Part shown: one piece after another, positions 52,959 to 60,915 of the stretch
Layout of the letters: the number at the start of each line of letters is the position of its first letter
Position numbering within the stretch: position 1 is the stretch's first letter
DNA from: Ferruginibacter paludis
GTDB taxonomy: Bacteria; Bacteroidota; Bacteroidia; Chitinophagales; Chitinophagaceae
Length of the DNA stretch: 64,000 nt
Direction: 5' to 3'
NCBI RefSeq assembly: GCF_030409685.1
Contig: NZ_JAUFQJ010000006.1
Span: 372,001-436,000, forward strand
Position numbers and translations under genes: made by a program
Notes under the pieces: generated by a model
Database searches by the model: none
Seen by the model: the letters and a program-made list of their open reading frames with translations, nothing else
Told to the model about the DNA's origin: nothing

Positions 52959-53546
52959 TTAGTCCCCGATAAAACCCCAAGACTCACGCAAAGCAATCAG
53001 TTCTTCCCTTTGCAGTTTAGCTGCATCGTAATGCCCGGCGTTATTTTTTTGCCTGAAAGCTTCGTATAAAGAAACCGCACAGGCTACGGAAATATTGAGC
53101 GATTTAATGATACCCACCTGAGGTATAATAAAGTTGCCATCGGCCATCGCTATGATTTCTTCGCTAACACCGCTGTGCTCATTGCCAAACACCAATGCAA
53201 CAGATTCTGTTAAATTCAATTCGTGTAAACTAACAGCATCAGCACTTAAATGAGTGGTGTATATTTTTGAATATTTTAAACGCAATGCAGCAAAACATTT
53301 ATTCGCATCTGTGAACTGGTGAACGGTTAACCACTTAGCGGCACTGGATGAACTCTTTTCCCCCCACTTCCTGTGCGGGGGAATTTTATTATTAAGTATA
53401 TAAATATCCTGGATGCCAACAGCATCGCAGGTCCGCATCACAGCAGATATATTGTGCGGATCAAAAACATTTTCAAGCACCACAGTTAAATCGGGTTGCC
53501 TTTTATCTAGTACAAAATTGAGCCGGTCAGTACGTTCAGGAGTCAT
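52959..53546 (-). CDS. trmH: SpoU/TrmH-family RNA 2'-O-methyltransferase
   Basis: A 195-residue SPOUT enzyme methylating a ribose 2'-OH, most likely G18 of tRNA. It starts at ATG 53546 (MTPERTDRLNFVLDKRQPD); the longer frame adds no family sequence. Motif 1 is LENVFDPHNISAVMRTCDA, motif 2 VALVFGNEHSGVSEE, and motif 3 IPQVGIIKSLNISVACAVSLYE forms the trefoil knot. LDKRQPDLTVVLENV at the N-terminus is typical of TrmH rather than rRNA RlmB-like paralogues. It is a single gene. Confidence 0.9.
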   Translation of the reverse strand: MTPERTDRLNFVLDKRQPDLTVVLENVFDPHNISAVMRTCDAVGIQDIYILNNKIPPHRKWGEKSSSSAAKWLTVHQFTDANKCFAALRLKYSKIYTTHLSADAVSLHELNLTESVALVFGNEHSGVSEEIIAMADGNFIIPQVGIIKSLNISVACAVSLYEAFRQKNNAGHYDAAKLQREELIALRESWGFIGD

Positions 53547-53680
53547 AGTATATTTTAATAAAAATAAACATCGAAAATAAGCATTCTGTAAATAACAAAA
53601 AGCCATTCCCCTTTGAAATAAAAATGCTGATGAACAAATCATTCTTTAATTTTAAGAACAAGTATTAACTACACAAACAC

Positions 53681-54298
53681 ATGAGAACGGCATTAAAAAA
53701 AGATGAAAAAATATTGCTGATAACCCGGCAACACTGGATAAAAATGGTGTTGCCCATTTTTGTATGGCTTCTGATTGCCGTATTAGCCATCTGGCTGATT
53801 GACACCACGGGGCTGATTATAACACTTGTTGCAGCGCTTTATCCAATGTATGAGTACCTTACGTGGAAAAGCAATTTATGGTGTGTCACCAATTTACGAG
53901 TGGTAGATGAAAGCGGTTTTTTTAGCCGTTATTCAAAAGAAAGTCCGCTCGATAAAATAAACAATGTTGAATATGATCAAAGCATATGGGGTAGGTTGTT
54001 TGGCTATGGCAACGTGGACATACAAACTGCCGCGGAATTAGGTGAAACAACTTATGAGCTGATTCAGGAACCGAAACTGTTAAAAGATACCATTACGCAT
54101 GCCCAGGAAGAATATAAAAAATCGGGTATTATGAGCCAGGCGGCGTTGCTTGCTAAAGCCATTACAGATTCAACCGCCACAGTTAAACCTTCCCAACAAA
54201 TGATAGCAGATGAGCTTACCAAATTGTTTGACTTGTTACAAAAAGGAGCTATTACCCAGGATGAATATCTGCACCAAAAAAGCAGGTTGATGAGATAG
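53681..54298 (+). CDS. bPH-domain membrane protein with C-terminal SHOCT segment
   Basis: A 205-residue protein. Two membrane helices (MVLPIFVWLLIAVLAIWLI and TGLIITLVAALYPMYEYL) precede a bacterial PH domain (WCVTNLRVVDESGFFSRYS, INNVEYDQSIWGRLFGYGNVD). The end is a SHOCT motif (IADELTKLFDLLQKGAITQDEY then LHQKSRLM). The order TM-TM-bPH2-SHOCT is a recurring membrane scaffold form of unknown function, sometimes linked to stress response or lipid interaction. Confidence 0.85.
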   Translation: MRTALKKDEKILLITRQHWIKMVLPIFVWLLIAVLAIWLIDTTGLIITLVAALYPMYEYLTWKSNLWCVTNLRVVDESGFFSRYSKESPLDKINNVEYDQSIWGRLFGYGNVDIQTAAELGETTYELIQEPKLLKDTITHAQEEYKKSGIMSQAALLAKAITDSTATVKPSQQMIADELTKLFDLLQKGAITQDEYLHQKSRLMR

Positions 54299-54391
54299 TG
54301 GTTCACGCACCAATAGCTCATGTGTCCAGTTAAATACTTAGTTTAGATTATCATGATAAATTAGTGACAATGATTATAACCGCTGCTACCG

Positions 54392-54511
54392 CTACAAATC
54401 TCCTTTCGCTTTTTCGTACATCAAAAATGGCAATGTGCAGGAAAGCTTGACCATAATAAATAGCAGCATGGTAAATTTTATAACAAAATTTTCTTCCAGT
54501 TTTTCCAGCAT
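54392..54511 (-). CDS. Small single-span membrane protein, 39 residues
   Basis: ATG at 54511 encodes MLEKLEENFVIKFTMLLFIM then VKLSCTLPFLMYEKAKGDL. A charged helix precedes a hydrophobic stretch of ~17 residues, followed by a basic/acidic tail. The composition is protein-like and no other frame here is open. No promoter or terminator could be assigned, so support is moderate. It lies between the bPH gene and the T9SS cargo gene. Confidence 0.4.
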   Translation of the reverse strand: MLEKLEENFVIKFTMLLFIMVKLSCTLPFLMYEKAKGDL

Positions 54512-54622
54512 AATTTTTTATAACCTTTAATATTATCTATTAACGAATTCAATGAATCAAATTTCGAATGCATACTAATACCGGTGATGAGGACAGAACT
54601 GCAGCTTGTCATCGAATATTCT

Positions 54623-55789
54623 TTATTGAACTATAATCTTCTTAACCTGTATATTATTGTCTGGACTGGTGATCCCCAGATGATAGATACCTTTCGGAAA
54701 TTTCCTGTCCAGATCGATTCTTTGTGAAAAGGAAAGGCTGTTAGTATTTACTGAAATCCTGCTGGTATACAATACCTGGCCGGTGATGTCGATAAGTTTA
54801 ACCTGATAAACGCCGGCAGGTTGGTTTGCCAATTGCAGATTGATTTTATTACCTGTTACCGGATTAGGATACACCGTAAAAGACATGTCATTTTGCAGCA
54901 TATTTACTTTCATTACAGAAGTATACTGAACGTCGCTACCGTCCGTACCAATACTTTTAATACGATAAAAAGATGTATTGCCCGAAGGGTTTTGATCTGC
55001 CCAGCTATAGCTGCCGGTAAGGCTATTTTTGCCTGCTGCAAGGGTGGTATTTACAACTGAAAAATCTTTTCCATTCAACGATCTCTCCACTTCGTATTTA
55101 GATATGTTGATTTCATTTTCCACATTCCATTTCAAAAGAACGCTGGCTGCCTGCCTGAGGGCCTTAACATCCGTAAAGGTTACGGGCAAGGGAGACGGTG
55201 CAGCTGCGGGTTTAAATACAATTTTAAACCGGTTGGTTGCAGCAGAAGCAGCGTCAGCATTCACCGCAAAATTTACTTTTATAGTAGTGGCAAGTCCCAA
55301 AGCCGTACTGGTGTTCAAATAAGCGTCTAGAAGGTATGCCTGGAGGCCAATATTGGTAATGAAGTTGGTAATGAGTTCCAGATGGTAACTGCGCTGGGTT
55401 GTTTTCCAGAGTTTAATAAATAAAGTGTCATTGGCTTTTATGATCGGTCTTCTCTCAAGTACAAGCGTTTTTCCATACCGGGTCAGACCCACATTTTCAG
55501 ACGGATTGGTTAACTTAAGTGCATCCTCTCTTGTAACACTATCGTGATAAGCATCGTTGTATTGTGCATAAAAACCGTCTGCCAGAATCAGTGAATTATC
55601 CGGCTGTAAAAGGTAAAGGTTAGCGGCCAGTGATTCTGTAGTACCCAATGGCGAAAAGCATTTATTTCGTGCTGTTGATGTATTACCAGCAGTATTAATA
55701 TCGTGTGAGCCGGCAAAAGTAAACAGGGTACTCATTAAAAGACAGGTGACAAAAATGGAAAATTTTCCGGGTAAGGTAGCGGTTTTCAT
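54623..55789 (-). CDS. T9SS type A sorting-domain protein, secreted
   Basis: A 388-residue protein exported through the outer membrane by the type IX system. It has a signal peptide (FSIFVTCLLMSTLFTFAGS) and a beta-rich middle with DALKLTNPSENVGLTRYGKT. A FnIII-like module starts ALRQAASVLLKWNVENEINI (with SKYEVERSLNGKDFS). The C-terminal ~75-residue sorting domain is FTVYPNPVTGNKINLQL, YQVKLIDITGQVLY and GIYHLGITSPDNNIQVKKIIV. The sorting domain shows that the organism has a T9SS. Binding partner unknown. Confidence 0.92.
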   Translation of the reverse strand: MKTATLPGKFSIFVTCLLMSTLFTFAGSHDINTAGNTSTARNKCFSPLGTTESLAANLYLLQPDNSLILADGFYAQYNDAYHDSVTREDALKLTNPSENVGLTRYGKTLVLERRPIIKANDTLFIKLWKTTQRSYHLELITNFITNIGLQAYLLDAYLNTSTALGLATTIKVNFAVNADAASAATNRFKIVFKPAAAPSPLPVTFTDVKALRQAASVLLKWNVENEINISKYEVERSLNGKDFSVVNTTLAAGKNSLTGSYSWADQNPSGNTSFYRIKSIGTDGSDVQYTSVMKVNMLQNDMSFTVYPNPVTGNKINLQLANQPAGVYQVKLIDITGQVLYTSRISVNTNSLSFSQRIDLDRKFPKGIYHLGITSPDNNIQVKKIIVQ

Positions 55790-56145
55790 AAAATTGGATT
55801 TGGATATTTTTCATCAACATACAGCAAACAGGTCAAGGGCATTTTACAATATATCAACTGATAATTTATAACGGTGCCTGTTGGTATTTATTGTATTCCA
55901 AAGAAATTGCAATCTTTATTTTTCAGGCGGAACTACCTGTATTACTATGGCTTTAGGTGGGTAACGGCTGGAAGAAGCCAGGAGGTAAAAAAAAATTAGA
56001 AATATTACTACAGTAAAGGAAAATCAAAAATCCTTCCCCAGGCAAGGGAAATAGCATTCAAACAAAAATCCCTGTACCTCCATCCCGGAATTATTACAAA
56101 TTCAGGATAGCCGCACAGGGACAATAGTTTACAGGGTAAGGGTTA
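55790..56145. other. Intergenic region, 356 bp
   Basis: AT-rich spacer between two minus-strand genes. It contains the terminator of the upstream small exported-protein gene (56063-56121) and, by position, the promoter of the T9SS cargo gene. No open frame is supported. Confidence 0.6.
56063..56121 (-). terminator. Long-hairpin terminator
   Basis: On the minus strand TCCCTGT (56121-56115) pairs with ACAGGGA (56075-56069). Inner pairings (ATCC with GGAT, GAATT with AATTC) close around a short loop, then TTTTTG follows. It lies 25 bp after the stop of the gene at 56146. Confidence 0.7.
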
Positions 56146-56556
56146 TTACAATTTTGTTATATCACGTTCTGCAACTACCGTTCTTTCAACTGTGGTTGTA
56201 TTAACAGCAAATGTTTTTACAAAAGTTGTTTTACCAATAACCAGTTTAAAATTCAATACCTGGTCTTCGCCTCTTTTTTCAATTTTAAAAGTGCGTGGCT
56301 TTAAACCGGTGGTAAGCGGAGATGAGAAGAATTCTCCCTCTTTTTTATCAGAAATTACAAAAAGAGGTTTTGCTTCCTGCTGTGATATCAGCGTCACTTC
56401 AAACAGAAGATACTTGTCGTCATCACCCAGGTACTTTACTTTTAATGGTTCCTGTGCGTTTACCGTATAAGATGCTTTTTGTGTTTGCGCATTAGTAATA
56501 TTTGTAAATATTACGAGTGTTGCAAGGGCAACTGCGATGTTTTTTAACTTAGTCAT
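56146..56556 (-). CDS. Small exported protein of unknown function
   Basis: A 136-residue protein starting at ATG 56556 (MTKLKNIAVALATLVIFTN), whose signal peptide ends NITNAQ. Codons upstream of that ATG are leader. The mature domain is beta-rich with a repeated FEVTLI, FVISDKK, RTFKIEKRG, NFKLVIG, FVKTFAV strand pattern, resembling a single Ig-like module. No Cys or catalytic motif is present. A terminator follows. Confidence 0.7.
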   Translation of the reverse strand: MTKLKNIAVALATLVIFTNITNAQTQKASYTVNAQEPLKVKYLGDDDKYLLFEVTLISQQEAKPLFVISDKKEGEFFSSPLTTGLKPRTFKIEKRGEDQVLNFKLVIGKTTFVKTFAVNTTTVERTVVAERDITKL

Positions 56557-57242
56557 AATTGTATATTTAGGTGTTTTAAAATCATTGATTCCTGTCATTG
56601 TTTCACCAATAAACAGCATAAAAATTGCATCATACTGTGGCAAAAAAAAGCAAACGAGAGAATTGTTTTTTGATATGACTGGCTACGTTGTAAAACCCGC
56701 TAAAGAGTTTTTAGCCCTGTTGAAAAATGATAGTTTGTATCATGGTAAATAATCCAACAGGAAGAATGAGTACTGATTGCTGCAATAGTTGTTTTCTATT
56801 TGCACTGTAAAGATACAGTGAGTTTTAACTGATCTGCAACTAATATAAAGGTTGTTTATTTATTTTAAAATAGCCAATAAATTGATAAAACCCTTTGTAC
56901 ATAAGGATTACATCATCATTCATTCATGACAGCCAACAAATTTTTACGTTTGCAAAAAGACGTATTTTAACAATAAAATATCTTTAGCCGAAAAGATTTG
57001 TCTAAAACCCAGTCGCAAAAAAAAACAAAAAATTGAAGAAAAAAAAAGCCACATACAATAAGCCGTAGTAGCACGAAACAACACACAACGGTTGATCTTG
57101 ACGCAACAAACAGAGTTGTATTAAAAAAGTATTTTTACCGGGATAAATAATTGAACTTACCGTAAAAATACAACGCATTTTTACGATAAGTTACTTTACC
57201 TCTATGATGTACCGCAGATTAAAGTTTATATTACCTCACGAT
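56557..57242. other. Intergenic region, 686 bp
   Basis: The longest gene-free stretch. It has poly-A tracts near 57016-57050, an inverted repeat at 57154-57192 and a related ATTTTTAC segment at 57131-57140. A short plus-strand frame (to 56752) reads TGYVVKPAKEFLALLKND at its end but overlaps the leader of the minus-strand gene and has no own signal. No RNA family is recognised. Confidence 0.5.
57154..57192. repeat. Inverted repeat downstream of the GH35 gene
   Basis: AACTTACCGTAAAAAT (57154-57169) pairs at 15 of 16 positions with ATTTTTACGATAAGTT (57177-57192) around a 7-base loop. A third related half, GTATTTTTACCGG, lies just to the left (57129-57141). There is no U-tract in either direction, so a terminator is unlikely; a protein site or processed 3' end is possible. 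Confidence 0.5.
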
Positions 57243-59108
57243 TTAACGGGGTACCAACTTTTCCAGCACTGGCATTGAAACGGTTTCAAGGGTGTTTTGA
57301 GTGGCATCATTTAATTGTTCAAAAATCACTACTTTATTGGATCCTTTTTTAAGCCAAACGCCAGGTACATAAAGTGTTTGCTGAGGGCCTACACTCCAAT
57401 ACCGGCCAAGGTTATGACCGTTTATAAAAACAATTCCCTTTCCCCATTTGTGCATGTCCAAAAAACTATCGCCCGTTTTATTGAGGATAAAAGTTGCACC
57501 ATATAAGGTGGGTTGCCCCTTCATACTTTTACTACTGCCGTCTGTTAATACCGGCATCTTATCCATTGGCAGCCGGTACATGTGCCAGCCGCCGGTTATA
57601 GTTGCACTGTCAATCATTACAGGACTTATAATTCCTTTAAGGTTATTATTAATTTCCGATCCGTAATTTATCCGGCCCATATTTTCTACCAATATTTCCA
57701 ATGTTGCTTTTGCCGGTATATGAATATCCATTGAATAAGTATTATAATAGCGGTTTAGTACGCCTGTCCTCTCTCCATTTACATAAACGGTGGCAAAATC
57801 CCGAAGTCCTTTTATGGTGAGTTTGCCATTCACAGGCTGATCAAACTGCTTTGTGTACATAACATACCCATAACCCTGGCTCAAGGCTTCAAAACTAAGT
57901 GGCGTATCACTTACAACAGGTTTTACCACCGACTTGTATGCTTCCAGATCAAGGCTGCTGGTCAGTTTGATTGAAGGAATAGTTATCACAGGGAATGCTG
58001 GTGGCACAACAGGCACGGGGTATTTAACAACAGTTTTAAACATGTCTCTTAATGCCGTATATTTTGGTGTAACCCATCCTGCTTCGCTGATAGGTGCATC
58101 ATAATCATAGCTTGTCATGTCTGGCTGTAGGTCGTGGTCCTTGTCATAATTTGCACCGGCGGTAAAGCCAAAATTCGTTCCGCCATGTACCATGTAAAAA
58201 TTGAAAGACACATCATTATCCAGGTATTTCTTTACCTGTTTCAATACAGCTTCAGTGCTTACTTTTGGAAAAGGTTCAGCCCAATGATCCAACCAACCCG
58301 GATAATATTCAGCTACCATATAAGGCCCTTTTCCGCCATGGTACTGATCAACTACTTTCCTTAAATTGGCCACATCATCTTCCCCATTAGCCGCAGGCAA
58401 GGCACCTTCGATTGTGCCCCCTTCAAATAACCAGCTTCCATCAGATGTAAACAATGGCACTGTCACGCCTGCTTTTACCAGTTGATTTTTTATTGCCGCA
58501 CTGTAGGCTTTGTGCTCACTCAATGGAATGTCTTTTCGTTGCGCAACATAAGAGCCGAATTCATTTTCAGCCTGTATCATAATTACCGGGCCGCCGTTGG
58601 TGATCTGCAGGTCTTTTATTTCAGTTGTCAGCTTCGTTATATAGGTATTACAGGAATCGAGAAAAGGCTTGTTATTGGTTCGTATCACCAGGTTTTTATT
58701 ATTCTGCAACCACCATGGATATCCACCAAACTCCCACTCGGCGCAGGCATACGGACCAGGGCGAAGTATCACCATCAAACCTTCAGCGGCGGCGGTTTTT
58801 ATAAATTCCCGCAGGTTATGATTGCCTGTTTTAAAATCCCATACACCAGGAGACGTTTCATGAAAATTCCAAAAAACATAAGTGGTAATGGTATTAAGGC
58901 CCATGGCTTTTGCCATCTGCAGACGTTGCTTCCAATATTCCCTTGGTATTCTGGCATAATGCATTTCGCCACTGTAGATAGCAGTAGGCCTGCCATCGTA
59001 CATAAAGTGCCCATCCTCAATTCTAAAGCTATGTTTATGCTGGGCAAAACCCGTTGTTAAACAGGCAAACAATATAATTGCTGTTAATAATCCGGCTTGT
59101 TGCTTCAT
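57243..59108 (-). CDS. GH35 beta-galactosidase, exported
   Basis: A 621-residue secreted beta-galactosidase starting at ATG 59108 (signal peptide LLTAIILFACLTTGFAQ). The GH35 core carries MHYARIPREYWKQRLQMAKA, GLNTITTYVFWNFHE and VILRPGPYACAEWEFGGYPW. The acid/base Glu is in MIQAENEFGSY and the nucleophile Glu is in MVAEYYPGWLDHW. C-terminal jelly-roll domains end with GHNLGRYWSVGPQQTLYVPG. It should release terminal beta-galactose. It heads toward the GH109/GH95 genes in the same cluster. Confidence 0.95.
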   Translation of the reverse strand: MKQQAGLLTAIILFACLTTGFAQHKHSFRIEDGHFMYDGRPTAIYSGEMHYARIPREYWKQRLQMAKAMGLNTITTYVFWNFHETSPGVWDFKTGNHNLREFIKTAAAEGLMVILRPGPYACAEWEFGGYPWWLQNNKNLVIRTNNKPFLDSCNTYITKLTTEIKDLQITNGGPVIMIQAENEFGSYVAQRKDIPLSEHKAYSAAIKNQLVKAGVTVPLFTSDGSWLFEGGTIEGALPAANGEDDVANLRKVVDQYHGGKGPYMVAEYYPGWLDHWAEPFPKVSTEAVLKQVKKYLDNDVSFNFYMVHGGTNFGFTAGANYDKDHDLQPDMTSYDYDAPISEAGWVTPKYTALRDMFKTVVKYPVPVVPPAFPVITIPSIKLTSSLDLEAYKSVVKPVVSDTPLSFEALSQGYGYVMYTKQFDQPVNGKLTIKGLRDFATVYVNGERTGVLNRYYNTYSMDIHIPAKATLEILVENMGRINYGSEINNNLKGIISPVMIDSATITGGWHMYRLPMDKMPVLTDGSSKSMKGQPTLYGATFILNKTGDSFLDMHKWGKGIVFINGHNLGRYWSVGPQQTLYVPGVWLKKGSNKVVIFEQLNDATQNTLETVSMPVLEKLVPR

Positions 59109-59266
59109 TTTCAATCAGTTTTAATAAAGGTACCCTGCATTGATTTAAAAAGAATGCATTGATAAAATAGTGAACAAAAAAGTTAAAAAAAGCGCCAACC
59201 GGTGAAGGTGACGCCTATCAATTTTTAATCAGTTTTGTAAGCAGTTGTAAACTGCCAGCTGTATCC

Positions 59267-60712
59267 TTAATTTATTTTTGATTTCTCTTCCGGTATATTT
59301 CTAACGGTAGTTGTACCACCGCCATCCAGTGTAAGGTTCACAGGCTTGTTGATTTTCCATGCGCCTTTTGTAAAATCAGGTACATCCATGCTGCGGCTGC
59401 GGTTAGCTACTGAATGTTCACTAAGCGGAGCGATCGAACTCCATAAAGCAGCATCATATACATCCTGGTCCAATGCCAGCCCATTGCGCAGGTTGTCAAT
59501 CAGGCGCCAGTCCATTATAAAATCCATACCGCCATGACCGCCCACATTTTTCGCAATCGATCCGATATGTTTTACAATCGGCAGGGTGAATTTTTCTTCC
59601 AATTGTTTGTATTCATCTTCTTTTATCCATTCTTCGCCAAATGAGATACGTTGTGGCTGCGGCCATTTGTTGGCCATACCTTTTGTACCGCAGATGGTGT
59701 GAATTCTTGAATAAGGCCTGGGCGTACTAACATCATGCTGCACCATAATTGTTTTACCTTTAACCGTTCTTATTACGGAAGTATTCATATCACCGCGAAA
59801 GGTTTTATCCTTAAATTCATTGTAAAAACTATCCGTGGCAGCACGTTCTTTTGCTATAGCACCCATGATAAAGTCGTTGCCCGACATAGACACCAGGTAA
59901 TCCATCTGGTCGCCGCGGTTAATATTTAAGCATTGTGCAACAGGCCCCAATCCGTGCGTTGGATACAGGTTGCCATTTCTGGTTGCATTCTCTTTCAACC
60001 GCCACATTTCCGCATACCCGTTTTTATCGAAATTAAGGCTCCTTAAATCGTGCAGGTATGCGCCTTCCGCATGCACCAGTTCGCCAAACATACCATTACG
60101 GGCCATGTTCAATGTAAGTAATTCAAAAAAGTCGTAGCAACAATTTTCAAGCATTACACAATGCTTTTTTGTTCTTTCAGACGTTTCAACCAACTGCCAG
60201 CATTCGTCGATTGTTTGAGCAGCAGGAACTTCTGATGCAGCATGTTTACCATGCTCCATAGCGTATACTGCAATCGGCGTATGCAATTTCCAGGGTGTTG
60301 TAATATAAATCAGGTCAAGATCCTGGCGGTTAACCATTTCCTTCCAGGCTTCTTTACTACCGTTGTATTCAGTTGCTTTCGGCAGCCCTTTTTTTTGTAA
60401 AATTTTTTGTGCAGATGCAGTCCGGTCTGGATATTGATCGCATAAGGCTTTTATTTCAACACCTTCAATAAATGACAGTCTTTCCACGGCGCCGGGGCCA
60501 CGCATGCCTAAACCAACAATACCAACCCTTACGGTATCAATTTTTGGTGCGGCATAGCCACACATATTAAAACCGCCAGCCGACGGACGTTCCTTTACAA
60601 AAAAACGGTCTTTTTCATCTGCGGTTACTGCGGCAATGGAATTGAATCCTGTTACCAGCCCACCAGTACCCAGGGTTACATTACGTAAAAATTTTCTTCT
60701 GTTAGATGACAT
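59267..60712 (-). CDS. GH109-like Gfo/Idh/MocA protein with Tat signal (alpha-N-acetylgalactosaminidase type)
   Basis: A 481-residue NAD-dependent glycosidase-like protein. The twin-arginine start SSNRRKFLRNVTLGTGGLVT predicts folded export. The NAD loop is VGIVGLGMRGPGAVERLSF. The substrate domain carries the GH109 pattern: HAASEVPAAQTIDECWQLV, CVMLENCCYDFFELLTLN and GELVHAEGAYLHDLR. GH109 enzymes remove alpha-GalNAc by a redox mechanism that retains NAD. Activity is inferred from these motifs; other Gfo/Idh substrates cannot be excluded. Confidence 0.85.
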   Translation of the reverse strand: MSSNRRKFLRNVTLGTGGLVTGFNSIAAVTADEKDRFFVKERPSAGGFNMCGYAAPKIDTVRVGIVGLGMRGPGAVERLSFIEGVEIKALCDQYPDRTASAQKILQKKGLPKATEYNGSKEAWKEMVNRQDLDLIYITTPWKLHTPIAVYAMEHGKHAASEVPAAQTIDECWQLVETSERTKKHCVMLENCCYDFFELLTLNMARNGMFGELVHAEGAYLHDLRSLNFDKNGYAEMWRLKENATRNGNLYPTHGLGPVAQCLNINRGDQMDYLVSMSGNDFIMGAIAKERAATDSFYNEFKDKTFRGDMNTSVIRTVKGKTIMVQHDVSTPRPYSRIHTICGTKGMANKWPQPQRISFGEEWIKEDEYKQLEEKFTLPIVKHIGSIAKNVGGHGGMDFIMDWRLIDNLRNGLALDQDVYDAALWSSIAPLSEHSVANRSRSMDVPDFTKGAWKINKPVNLTLDGGGTTTVRNIPEEKSKIN

Positions 60713-60915
60713 AAATTTGTTGTGGTTTTAAATACAGTTTGAAATCTGTGAAAATGTACACCATTTAATCAGCATGAATTTAATCAAACGATTGCATAAG
60801 TTTGATGGCTAAAAGTTTTTTTCTGCGAATTGGAAGTGCATGGGGGCCGATGTACATTTCACTAAAAAAAAGTTATTGTGTTCACAAAGCCTGTTATATT
60901 TTGTTTTCAACTCCC

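Noticed and set aside
56537..56752. Short plus-strand ORF ending YVVKPAKEFLALLKND
   Set aside because: It overlaps the start of the exported-protein gene antisense and lacks a supported start.
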